Below are positions 1-6,050 of a DNA stretch of 8,085 bases, piece after piece. The stretch is from Candidatus Roizmanbacteria bacterium (GTDB taxonomy: Bacteria > Patescibacteriota > Microgenomatia > UBA1406 > GWC2-37-13): positions 1 through 8,085 of the forward strand of contig JANLIS010000052.1 in NCBI GenBank assembly GCA_024653985.1, read 5' to 3'. A program made the position numbers and the translations under genes. Every line of letters starts with the position of its first letter. Positions within the stretch are counted from its first letter, which is position 1. The notes beneath the pieces are model-generated. The model did not search any database, had not been told where the DNA came from, and was given only the letters and a program-made list of their open reading frames with translations.

Positions 1-511
1 ACAATTTAAAATTGAAGATAAAGAATTGCCTGCCATCAGCTTGGAAAGAGCCGGCCTAATCACAACAAGACTTGCCCTTGGAAAAAGTCAGAATGCCGAG
101 CTTAAGAACGAGATCCGTGTCGTTACCAAGCGTACTCATTTGATCGGGGAACCGACAACCAATTTATCCGTGACAGTTTTGTGGAGGAACAAAGAACAAC
201 TAAAAAAAATAAACGGTCAACCAATATTAATTAGTGATTTTGTAAATCCAGCCTCCGGCGCCTCGGCTGCTGCTTTCATTCTGGCCGCCAAAAAGCTTGG
301 GATAAAACCAAGCAAGATCTTTCATAGGTCAGTAAGTTTGACACAAGCAGGAGTTTTATTTATGAAGAAAGCTTTGACGGAAATGGGAATTGAGTCGGTA
401 TTCTACAGTGTTGGGGTTGCATCGGAACTTAGTCCGAACTACTACCTTGTTGGCAATCGCGCCGTTGCCGATGCCGGCCACATCTTACGTCACTTTTTAC
501 CAAAAGAATAA
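1..511 (+). CDS. Uracil phosphoribosyltransferase-like protein, 5' end missing
   Basis: The frame is open from base 2 to a TAA at 509-511, so about 169 C-terminal residues are present and the true start lies left of the window. The TTG at 26 is just an internal leucine codon. UPRT enzymes convert uracil and PRPP to UMP in pyrimidine salvage and are about 210 residues long, so roughly 40 residues should be missing. The resemblance lies in three places: an early GEP element (about 146-154), an aspartate after a hydrophobic strand followed by NPASGASA at the place of the PRPP loop (236-268), and a C-terminal VADAG near 464-478 that recalls the GDAGDR end of UPRT. The usual ATGG(S/T) loop reads ASGAS here, so substrate and activity are uncertain. 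Base composition is richer in GC than the following genes: 34 of 60 bases at 421-480 are G or C by hand count. A repeat element follows the stop at once. Another type I phosphoribosyltransferase-fold protein is possible. Confidence 0.55.
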   Translation, partial: QFKIEDKELPAISLERAGLITTRLALGKSQNAELKNEIRVVTKRTHLIGEPTTNLSVTVLWRNKEQLKKINGQPILISDFVNPASGASAAAFILAAKKLGIKPSKIFHRSVSLTQAGVLFMKKALTEMGIESVFYSVGVASELSPNYYLVGNRAVADAGHILRHFLPKE

Positions 512-514
512 AGC

Positions 515-576
515 TGTCATCCCCTTGAAGAAGGGGATCCAGGTAAGTCTGGATTCCCGCCTACGCGGGAATGACA
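515..576. repeat. 62-bp multi-hairpin inverted-repeat element (dRS3/REP-like)
   Basis: The element starts with TGTCAT and ends with ATGACA, a perfect 6-bp terminal inverted repeat that extends to 10 bp with one mismatch. Inside are three consecutive hairpins: CCCCTT/AAGGGG with a GAAG loop (521-536), ATCCAG/CTGGAT with a 6-nt loop (537-554), and ATTCCCGC/GCGGGAAT with a CTAC loop (553-572). The last has the form ATTCCC-N8-GGGAAT, the layout described for Neisseria dRS3 repeats; similar GTCATTCCC...GGGAATGAC elements occur in many bacteria. It lies 3 nt after the stop of the phosphoribosyltransferase-like gene. No flanking target duplication is visible. There is no immediate T-run, so it is not a textbook terminator, although it could protect the 3' end of the upstream mRNA. 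Confidence 0.8.
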
Positions 577-589
577 ATATGTATTTTTA

Positions 590-621
590 ACAATTTAACA
601 ATGAAACAATAGAACAATTGA
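590..621. repeat. Four tandem copies of an 8-bp unit (ACAATnnA)
   Basis: ACAAT begins at 590, 598, 606 and 614, an exact 8-bp period, and each copy ends in A. Only the two bases after ACAAT vary. The last copy runs into the TTGAAC proposed as the -35 box of the next gene. It may be a microsatellite, a protein-binding array or part of an upstream promoter region; nothing in the sequence decides between these. Confidence 0.7.
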
Positions 622-654
622 ACTTTGTATTTCTTTCTGTTACCATCTTTGTCT
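618..654 (+). promoter_or_regulatory. Putative promoter of the M29 peptidase gene
   Basis: TTGAAC (618-623) and TACCAT (641-646) are 17 bp apart, and the -10 box ends 8 nt before the ATG at 655. Both hexamers match the sigma-70 consensus at 4 of 6 positions. The expected start of transcription is within about two bases of the ATG, and there is no Shine-Dalgarno site, so a leaderless or nearly leaderless message is predicted. Confidence 0.4.
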
Positions 655-1857
655 ATGTTTATCCCTGATAAAAAAATCCTTGAAAACTATGCAAGAGTTA
701 TGATCGATTTTGCCCTTGGAAAGGGGAAAGGAGTTCAAAAGGGTCAAGTGGTTTATCTTCAATACGATTCAGAAGCTCTTCCACTGGCTTTGGCAGTTTA
801 TAAAAGAATTTTGGAAAAAGGCGCTCACCCAATGGTTAAGGGAATAGAGGAGAGTTTCCAAAAAACGATATATGAAGTTGCAAGTGACGATCAATTAAAA
901 TTTTTCCCAAAAGACTATTCTAAAGCATTAATTAACACCATTGATCATAGGATTTATTTGATTGCCCCAACAGACCCATTTTTATTGAAAAGTGTTGATC
1001 CAAAGAAAATTATGGTAAGCAACAGCGGTGATAAACGATTGCTTCGAAAATGGCTTTTTGAAAAAGAAGATCAAGGAAAACTAACCTGGACACTTTGTCT
1101 CTATGGAACTGAAGGAATGGCCAATGAAGCCGGGATATCGTTAAAAGATTTTTGGCAGGAAATAATCAACGCTTGTTATTTGGACCAAAATAATCCGATT
1201 GGGACCTGGGAATCCACTTTTAAGGAGATAAACGGTTTAAAGAAAAAACTAAACGATCTTCCAGTGGATAGCTATCATATGATATCTGAAAAGACTGACC
1301 TGTACATTAAATTAGGTGAAAAAAGACGATGGCAGGGCGGGGGAGGAGCAAACATTCCTTCCTTTGAGATCTTTACCTCACCTGATTGGCGTGGCGTCAA
1401 TGGTAAGATATTTTTTAATTTCCCACTATATCGTTACGGAAACATTATAAAAAATATCCAATTGGAATTCAAAGACGGAATCGTTATCAAAGCAACGGCT
1501 GATAAAAATGAAAAACTTCTTCGTGAGATGATCTCTCAAAAAAATGCTGATAAGATCGGCGAATTTTCATTGACAGATCGCAGATTTTCAAAAATATCTA
1601 AATTTATGGCCAATACCCTGTATGATGAAAATTTTGGTGGAGAATTTGGTAATAGTCATTTGGCCGTTGGAACTTCCTATCACGACTGTTATAACGGTGA
1701 TGTAAAAAATATGAAAGAAGAAAATTGGAAAGATCTGGGTTTTAATGAGTCGGTTGAGCATTGTGACATTATCAATACCAACGAAAAGACCGTTGAAGCA
1801 ATTTTAAAAGATGGAACAAAAAAGGTCATTTACAAAAACGGATTATTTGTGTTATAA
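655..1857 (+). CDS. M29 family metallo-aminopeptidase (aminopeptidase T type)
   Basis: This 400-residue protein is a cytosolic, metal-dependent exopeptidase that removes N-terminal residues from peptides. Length and order match M29 enzymes such as Thermus AmpT (about 408). All six metal ligands known for the family can be placed: E238 in PSFEIFTSP, E303 in IGEFSL, H335 and Y342 in HLAVGTSY, and H369 and D371 in EHCD. The His-to-Tyr spacing of seven and the H-x-D pair are exactly as in the family. The N-terminal half (about 1-210) is the variable alpha/beta domain and the C-terminal half carries the active site. I chose the ATG at 655. The frame stays open upstream to a TTG at 625, but that would add ten residues not expected in the family and place the start upstream of the putative -10. 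The stop codon TAA overlaps the promoter proposed for the CBS gene, which starts 7 nt later. No signal peptide is present. Confidence 0.88.
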   Translation: MFIPDKKILENYARVMIDFALGKGKGVQKGQVVYLQYDSEALPLALAVYKRILEKGAHPMVKGIEESFQKTIYEVASDDQLKFFPKDYSKALINTIDHRIYLIAPTDPFLLKSVDPKKIMVSNSGDKRLLRKWLFEKEDQGKLTWTLCLYGTEGMANEAGISLKDFWQEIINACYLDQNNPIGTWESTFKEINGLKKKLNDLPVDSYHMISEKTDLYIKLGEKRRWQGGGGANIPSFEIFTSPDWRGVNGKIFFNFPLYRYGNIIKNIQLEFKDGIVIKATADKNEKLLREMISQKNADKIGEFSLTDRRFSKISKFMANTLYDENFGGEFGNSHLAVGTSYHDCYNGDVKNMKEENWKDLGFNESVEHCDIINTNEKTVEAILKDGTKKVIYKNGLFVL

Positions 1858-1864
1858 CTAGCTT
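1829..1864 (+). promoter_or_regulatory. Putative promoter of the CBS gene, overlapping the upstream stop codon
   Basis: TTTACA (1829-1834, 5 of 6 matches to the -35 consensus) lies 18 bp before TATAAC (1853-1858), which carries an extended -10 TG (TGtTATAAC, from 1850). Six bases separate the -10 from the ATG at 1865, so transcription should begin on or next to the start codon. The box contains the TAA stop of the M29 gene (1855-1857). This is the best promoter match in the window. Confidence 0.5.
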
Positions 1865-2719
1865 ATGCGTCTTTTAAATATCTTAAAAGAGAATGATATC
1901 ATAAAAGTTTCTCCGGAAGATCACCTTTCCAAAGTTCTAAGCAAACTGTCGACTTCACATGATGCCGCCTTTGTTTTTAATGATGAGAATAAGTATGTGG
2001 GAATCGTCAGCCCATATTTTACAATGATCAAATCTTCACTTCCAGCAAATACAAAAGTTCAACATTGTTTAACCCATACCGCCAGAATTTATCTTAATTA
2101 TCCGCTATCAAAGGTTTGTGAACTGTTTATCCAATCAAAGATCCACTACTTACCGGTTTTTGAAGAAAAAGATAATTTCTTGGGAATAATTTCGGCGAGA
2201 AGGATACTGTCTTATTTTAAAGATCTGCCAATTTTTAAAGTTAAGGTTGAAAAAATTATCAATAAAAGATGGCAAGGGTTAGTGACTGTCTTTGAAGATG
2301 ATACGATCACTCAGGCGATACATCTTTTTAAAACAAAAAAAATATCAAAATTGATCGTCATCAATCATGACAAAAAACTTAAAGGAGTCCTAAGTTATTA
2401 TGACCTGATAAAACTAATGATCAGCCCAAAATATTCAAGTCATCATGGTGAGAGAGTTAGTGAGAAAATAAGTTTCTATAACTACAGAGTAAAAAACTTT
2501 GCTAAAAATTATGTTCTAACTTTGACAAAAGAAAGGCATTTGATCGAAGTGATAAATCTTATTGTTAAAAAGAAAATAGGCAGTGTCATTATCATAGATA
2601 AGGAAAGGAGACCTTTAGGAATTATTACGACACGGGATATCCTTCGTTTTTACATAGATAATGAAAAGTTTGCTTTTATAAAATCCCTAAATCCATTTAA
2701 AAAAATATTTAAAAAATGA
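1865..2719 (+). CDS. Protein of four CBS domains (two Bateman modules)
   Basis: The 284-residue protein is almost entirely CBS domains, roughly at 5-58, 65-118, 127-186 and 210-265. Each repeat ends in the typical G-[IV]-[IL]-S/T strand: GIVSPY (46-51), GIISARRIL (107-115), GVLSYYDL (174-181) and GIITTRDIL (252-260). The last two keep the S/T-x-x-D pattern that contacts adenosine nucleotides in many CBS pairs; the second has Arg instead of Asp. CBS pairs usually sense AMP, ATP, SAM or similar ligands and control a partner enzyme or channel, but no such partner is fused here. The tail after 268 is lysine-rich. The gene follows the M29 stop by 7 nt and its TGA overlaps the ATG of the next gene (ATGA), so it is probably co-translated with the small membrane protein, a plausible partner. 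The ligand cannot be read from sequence. Confidence 0.85.
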   Translation: MRLLNILKENDIIKVSPEDHLSKVLSKLSTSHDAAFVFNDENKYVGIVSPYFTMIKSSLPANTKVQHCLTHTARIYLNYPLSKVCELFIQSKIHYLPVFEEKDNFLGIISARRILSYFKDLPIFKVKVEKIINKRWQGLVTVFEDDTITQAIHLFKTKKISKLIVINHDKKLKGVLSYYDLIKLMISPKYSSHHGERVSEKISFYNYRVKNFAKNYVLTLTKERHLIEVINLIVKKKIGSVIIIDKERRPLGIITTRDILRFYIDNEKFAFIKSLNPFKKIFKK

Positions 2720-3171
2720 TCGCTAACTCAGTTCCTTCAGTCCTCATTGACCTGTTGATAATTTTTTCAATCATAAAGGCACTAGAAACAATTGGGAAAA
2801 AAGATCTTGGGCTATTGACAAAATACTGGGCATTTTTTTTATATTTGATAGCAGTATTTAGAGGGATTGGGATACCGTATTTTTTATTGGTGTTCGTAGG
2901 TATTATTTTTACAGTGCTAAATATTAATTTAAGATTGTTGATAATTCTGCTTTTAACTTTAACGGTATTTCTTCTAAATTTTTTTGGCTTCATTTTTTAT
3001 CCGTTATTGGCAGTTCTCGCATCGGTCGGAATGATCTACCTCATTGATTATAAGATAAAAATAAATGGAAAATATCTTACATACCCAAAAATATTCAGTT
3101 ATATCTTTATTATTATTTCAGTTGTAATACTGATCCTTTCTTCCCGAATATTTTTCTTTAAATTATTTTAA
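2716..3171 (+). CDS. Small polytopic membrane protein of unknown family
   Basis: I do not recognise the family. The 151-residue product is strongly hydrophobic, with about five or six likely membrane segments: near 5-23, 34-50, 52-70, 72-90, 91-111 and 126-148. Short charged linkers (ETIGKKD at 24-30, DYKIKINGKY at 111-120) separate them. There is no signal peptide distinct from the first segment, no cysteine and no obvious catalytic motif. The start ATG overlaps the TGA of the CBS gene as ATGA, the usual arrangement for translational coupling, so its amount should follow that of the CBS protein. A channel, transporter subunit or membrane anchor controlled by the CBS protein is an inference from position only. 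The 3' end overlaps the end of the convergent HAD gene by 9 nt. An overlapping minus-strand frame at 2709-2993 looks like a shadow. Confidence 0.75.
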   Translation: MIANSVPSVLIDLLIIFSIIKALETIGKKDLGLLTKYWAFFLYLIAVFRGIGIPYFLLVFVGIIFTVLNINLRLLIILLLTLTVFLLNFFGFIFYPLLAVLASVGMIYLIDYKIKINGKYLTYPKIFSYIFIIISVVILILSSRIFFFKLF

Positions 3172-3723
3172 ATTTTGAAGTGCTTCTCGAAGGTTATTAA
3201 ATTTATATTTATACGAGATATTTTTATCCAGAATATTTGTTATCCAAAATATTTTTGAACTTTTATTTTGTATTTTATTTACAATATCTAAATTGTCTTC
3301 AATGTAGATATCCAAGTTAAGTTTTCGAATCATTTTTTGTTTAAATTCGTTAGGTTGAGAATTATCAATATTTTGGTAACAGCCTTTAAATATTTTATTT
3401 TTGTTTATTACTTTTAACCACTTTTCATAATCATTTTTTAGAAAAGAATATCGACCGGTTATAATATAAGCCTCAATTTTCTTTGCTTTCACCAATCCTT
3501 CAAGATCTTTAAGTGCAGGATCTGCCATGAAGCTTGTCATATGTAGCAGTCGAAATAGTAATTGCTCGATTCTTGTCTTTGGAAAATAAAATAGTGATTT
3601 TTTTTGGCTAAAAATATATGGCTTTATTTCTTTGAGAGGAATGGCTAAGGGACGTAAAAATCTGAATGGATTATATAAAATAACCCCATCAAGATCAAAA
3701 CCAACTTTAATACTTTTTTTCAT
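3163..3723 (-). CDS. HAD-superfamily hydrolase (phosphatase/nucleotidase-like)
   Basis: The 186-residue protein has the HAD motifs in order: motif I GFDLDGVI with nucleophile D10 and acid/base D12, motif II IITGR with T89, a lysine for motif III (K128 or K130), and motif IV as IYIEDN with E142 and D143. Residues 18-80 form the helical cap inserted after motif I. Such enzymes remove phosphate from small molecules in the cytosol through an aspartyl-phosphate. Substrate cannot be inferred; nucleotides and sugar phosphates are both common. It is the last gene of the minus-strand group, 18 nt after the glycosyltransferase stop, which fits a role in sugar-phosphate handling but does not prove it. 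A perfect TATAAT in the gap may give it a promoter of its own. It is among the most AT-rich parts of the window: 10 of 60 bases are G or C at 3241-3300. Its TAA overlaps the end of the convergent membrane-protein gene. Confidence 0.8.
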   Translation of the reverse strand: MKKSIKVGFDLDGVILYNPFRFLRPLAIPLKEIKPYIFSQKKSLFYFPKTRIEQLLFRLLHMTSFMADPALKDLEGLVKAKKIEAYIITGRYSFLKNDYEKWLKVINKNKIFKGCYQNIDNSQPNEFKQKMIRKLNLDIYIEDNLDIVNKIQNKSSKIFWITNILDKNISYKYKFNNLREALQNLK

Positions 3724-3740
3724 AATAAAAACATATTATA
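3724..3740 (-). promoter_or_regulatory. Possible -10 box before the HAD gene
   Basis: Read on the minus strand, TATAAT (3740-3735) lies 11 nt before the ATG at 3723 and just after the TAG of the glycosyltransferase gene. No good -35 or extended -10 TG is visible, and the region is so AT-rich that a chance match is quite possible. Confidence 0.25.
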
Positions 3741-3741
3741 G

Positions 3742-5382
3742 CTAATTATTGTTTATAGAAATTATTGAAAACATTTGACTTGGACTTAGTTTATTTTGAT
3801 TAACAAAAATTAAAATGGGAGGATGATCATAACTTTGGAAAGACTCATCAGCCCAATCGTCTGAAAAAATAAATGGATATTCAGTAAATTTTTTGACTAG
3901 TTTAAAACCTAGTTTTTCTTCAAAGAGCAGTTCATAAAATTTATTAGTCAGAGGATACGTATCTTTGTTTTGCATTATTGAATAATAAACTCTCCGACTA
4001 CTTATAATAAAGTAGTCGCTTTTATATAGAATGTTTACTAAATTATTTATTTTATTATTATCATCAGGTAAATCATATACATTCAATTGTTTAATTTTGA
4101 ATAGTTTTTTATTTTCCATTGGAAGAGGTAAGTTATCATCCCAATGTTCTCCCACAATTATTTTATCGGATAAAATATTATCATAAATCCATGCAGAGGA
4201 CTCAATCCTAGTATTGGTTTTGAAATAAATACTATGAAAAAAAACTAAACCATTGATTATTATTAAAAACAAAAAAATAAACTGCAGTTTTTTATTAAAG
4301 AAATTAAAAATATATCCAAATGATAGAGACAAAAATGGTATTAACAAAATATAATATCGGGAAAATTTTGCAAACCAACTTCCGGCCCAACCGAAATAAA
4401 GCGCTGGATATATTAATATTAGAAAAAGGAGTTCATAATTTAACTTATATTTTTTTAAACCATTTTTTATATAAGAATCCGCTACGTGATATAAAAGAAA
4501 AAAATAGCCAAGTATACCTATCGGAAAAGAAATAAAACCAAAAGTAAATGGGATTATTTTAAATAACGGATAAATATAAGGTAAAGTATAGTTATATATT
4601 ATCGTAAAAGGCGCGGAGTTAGTTCCTAGAATTACCCCTTGCATATATTTTTGCTCGTTTAAAAAGCTCTTTAAATCAATCAACTGATAAGGTGAAAGAA
4701 TGATAGAAACTAAAATAAAAATGAACATTGACCCAATAAAATATATAGTAATTTTCAGATATTCTTTATGATTTTTAATCAGTATGAAATATGCGATTAA
4801 AGGTACTAAAGCGAAAGTTATACCAATTATCTTACTTGCCTCAGCACACCCGAGAAGAACTCCGATAAACAAAAATAAATAATATTTTTTGTTCTTAATC
4901 AAATAAGTACATAAATAAATTATTAAGAAAATCAAAAAATTAAGCATACTTTCAGTTGTTATAAAATGAGCGTGTTGGATAATACCTGGGGCAAAAGTAA
5001 AAGCAATACTAGCAAAAATGGCGATTTTTTCATTAAATATTTTTTTTCCTACAAAATAAATAAGAATTGTTGTCAAAGTTGTAATGATCCCTGATAATGT
5101 TCTGCTAGTAAATAAAATATTGATACTAGGGTTTACAAAGCTATTAAATATTTTATAAAGATACAAAGGGAATGGTCCGTAATAAAACATGCGAGGATTT
5201 AAACTTGAGTTTGATGAAAAAAATTCTCTTAAATTAGTAGGCAAAGTAATGCCTGAAGCGTTAACGTATAGTCTTTCGTCAGGGTGTAAATAATGACCAT
5301 TATCCCACTTATTACCGTATAAATTAACAAACATTGAGATCAATATGAGTAAAATTAAGAATATATACTTTTTTTTAATCAT
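3742..5382 (-). CDS. Membrane glycosyltransferase of the GT39/PMT (GT-C) type
   Basis: The 546-residue integral membrane protein begins with a membrane segment (5-22) followed by a first external loop containing HPDERLYV (H33-D35-E36). The acidic pair here is the catalytic signature of the GT-C fold shared by PMT, ArnT and related enzymes. FYYGPFPLYLYK (66-77) matches the second conserved patch of the first loop, and HFITTE (139-144) the conserved acidic site after the third or fourth helix. About ten or more hydrophobic segments follow to about residue 385. A soluble C-terminal part (about 390-546) ends in YDHPPILIF, which may fold outside the membrane. These enzymes move a sugar from a polyprenyl-phosphate donor onto protein, lipid or glycan on the outer face of the membrane. 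The start overlaps the methyltransferase stop as ATGA, so the two are translationally coupled. Donor and acceptor are unknown. Stop is TAG. Confidence 0.82.
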   Translation of the reverse strand: MIKKKYIFLILLILISMFVNLYGNKWDNGHYLHPDERLYVNASGITLPTNLREFFSSNSSLNPRMFYYGPFPLYLYKIFNSFVNPSINILFTSRTLSGIITTLTTILIYFVGKKIFNEKIAIFASIAFTFAPGIIQHAHFITTESMLNFLIFLIIYLCTYLIKNKKYYLFLFIGVLLGCAEASKIIGITFALVPLIAYFILIKNHKEYLKITIYFIGSMFIFILVSIILSPYQLIDLKSFLNEQKYMQGVILGTNSAPFTIIYNYTLPYIYPLFKIIPFTFGFISFPIGILGYFFLLYHVADSYIKNGLKKYKLNYELLFLILIYPALYFGWAGSWFAKFSRYYILLIPFLSLSFGYIFNFFNKKLQFIFLFLIIINGLVFFHSIYFKTNTRIESSAWIYDNILSDKIIVGEHWDDNLPLPMENKKLFKIKQLNVYDLPDDNNKINNLVNILYKSDYFIISSRRVYYSIMQNKDTYPLTNKFYELLFEEKLGFKLVKKFTEYPFIFSDDWADESFQSYDHPPILIFVNQNKLSPSQMFSIISINNN

Positions 5383-6026
5383 AGTTTAATTGCAGTAATT
5401 ATAAAATGGGGATAAAGTAATCCTTTTTTTGGAAAAATTAATAATTTTATTTGAAAACCTTTTTTTTTGAGCATTGATATCCATTCAAAATGAGAACGAC
5501 AATAAACTAACTGTCCTTTGTTAACAATAAGATCATGAAAATAATTCCAATAATATTTATACCAAGGTCTTGTATCAATATCCTTAATTATGAGAGTACC
5601 ATTTTTTTCCAAGTGATCATAGATATCTGCGATTACTCGATTATGGAATTTTTTTTCAATATGATGAAGTAGGTCGATACAAGTTATCACATTATACTTG
5701 GGTAATTTATCTAATTTGTTATTAAGATCAGAAACAAGGAAACGTATGTTATTTCTGTTGCTAACTGAGTTTTGGGCAAGCTTAATACGATATTTATTTA
5801 TGTCAAAACCATAAACACTCAAATGTGGATTTAAGATTGCTATAGCGTTTGTAATAAAACCATATCCACAACCAATATCAAGCAGACTTCCATCATTAGG
5901 GATGATCCTTAATATTTCCTTAACCGGAAAGATTAGAAATCTTAATCGACAAAATATCTTATCAATGATTGGTAAACTAGGGTATAGTGAAATAATTTTT
6001 TCGACCGTTTTTTGTTGTTTTTTCAT
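5379..6026 (-). CDS. Class I SAM-dependent methyltransferase
   Basis: The 215-residue protein has a Rossmann-type methyltransferase core: motif I LLDIGCGYGF (48-57) binds SAM, VYGFDIN (71-77) gives the acidic residue D75 that holds the ribose, SD (99-100) is the adenine-side acidic pair, and CIDLLHHI (116-123) is motif IV. The C-terminal part (about 150-215) is aromatic and basic and probably forms the substrate-binding side. It resembles the UbiE/type-11 group that methylates small molecules or lipid-linked sugars; no substrate-specific motif is visible. I prefer the ATG at 6026 to the adjacent TTG at 6029. It is the first gene of the minus-strand operon and overlaps the glycosyltransferase start by 4 nt, which suggests it modifies a glycan or lipid carrier used by that enzyme. 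It is transcribed away from the Lgt-like gene from a shared promoter region. Stop is TGA. Confidence 0.82.
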   Translation of the reverse strand: MKKQQKTVEKIISLYPSLPIIDKIFCRLRFLIFPVKEILRIIPNDGSLLDIGCGYGFITNAIAILNPHLSVYGFDINKYRIKLAQNSVSNRNNIRFLVSDLNNKLDKLPKYNVITCIDLLHHIEKKFHNRVIADIYDHLEKNGTLIIKDIDTRPWYKYYWNYFHDLIVNKGQLVYCRSHFEWISMLKKKGFQIKLLIFPKKGLLYPHFIITAIKL

Positions 6027-6050
6027 CAACTTTAAATTATACTAAAAACT
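6015..6050 (+). promoter_or_regulatory. Putative promoter of the Lgt-like gene (plus half of a bidirectional promoter)
   Basis: TATACT (6038-6043) is followed by 7 nt and the ATG at 6051, and a weak -35, TTGTTT (6015-6020), lies 17 bp upstream. The same TATACT plus 7 nt arrangement, ending in AACT before ATG, precedes the Kef-type gene. A leaderless or one-base leader message is predicted. Confidence 0.5.
6027..6041 (-). promoter_or_regulatory. Putative -10 of the methyltransferase operon (minus half of a bidirectional promoter)
   Basis: On the minus strand, a consensus TATAAT (6041-6036) lies 9 nt before the ATG at 6026. No convincing -35 is seen. Four of its six base pairs (6038-6041) are shared with the -10 of the divergent gene. 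No Shine-Dalgarno site precedes the gene. Confidence 0.5.

Noticed and set aside
390..590. A 66-codon plus-strand frame crossing the end of the first gene and the hairpin element.
   Set aside because: It overlaps the phosphoribosyltransferase-like frame, its C-terminal part is a translation of the inverted repeat, and it resembles no family.
553..590. The last hairpin of the repeat followed by a T-rich stretch as an intrinsic terminator.
   Set aside because: The T-run begins about 12 nt after the stem, too far for a standard intrinsic terminator.
625..654. Upstream TTG start for the M29 peptidase, adding ten residues.
   Set aside because: The added residues have no family counterpart and the putative -10 box would lie inside the coding region; the ATG at 655 gives the usual N-terminus.
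4320..4535. A 71-codon plus-strand frame inside the glycosyltransferase gene.
   Set aside because: It is antisense to a well-supported membrane enzyme and has no recognisable features.
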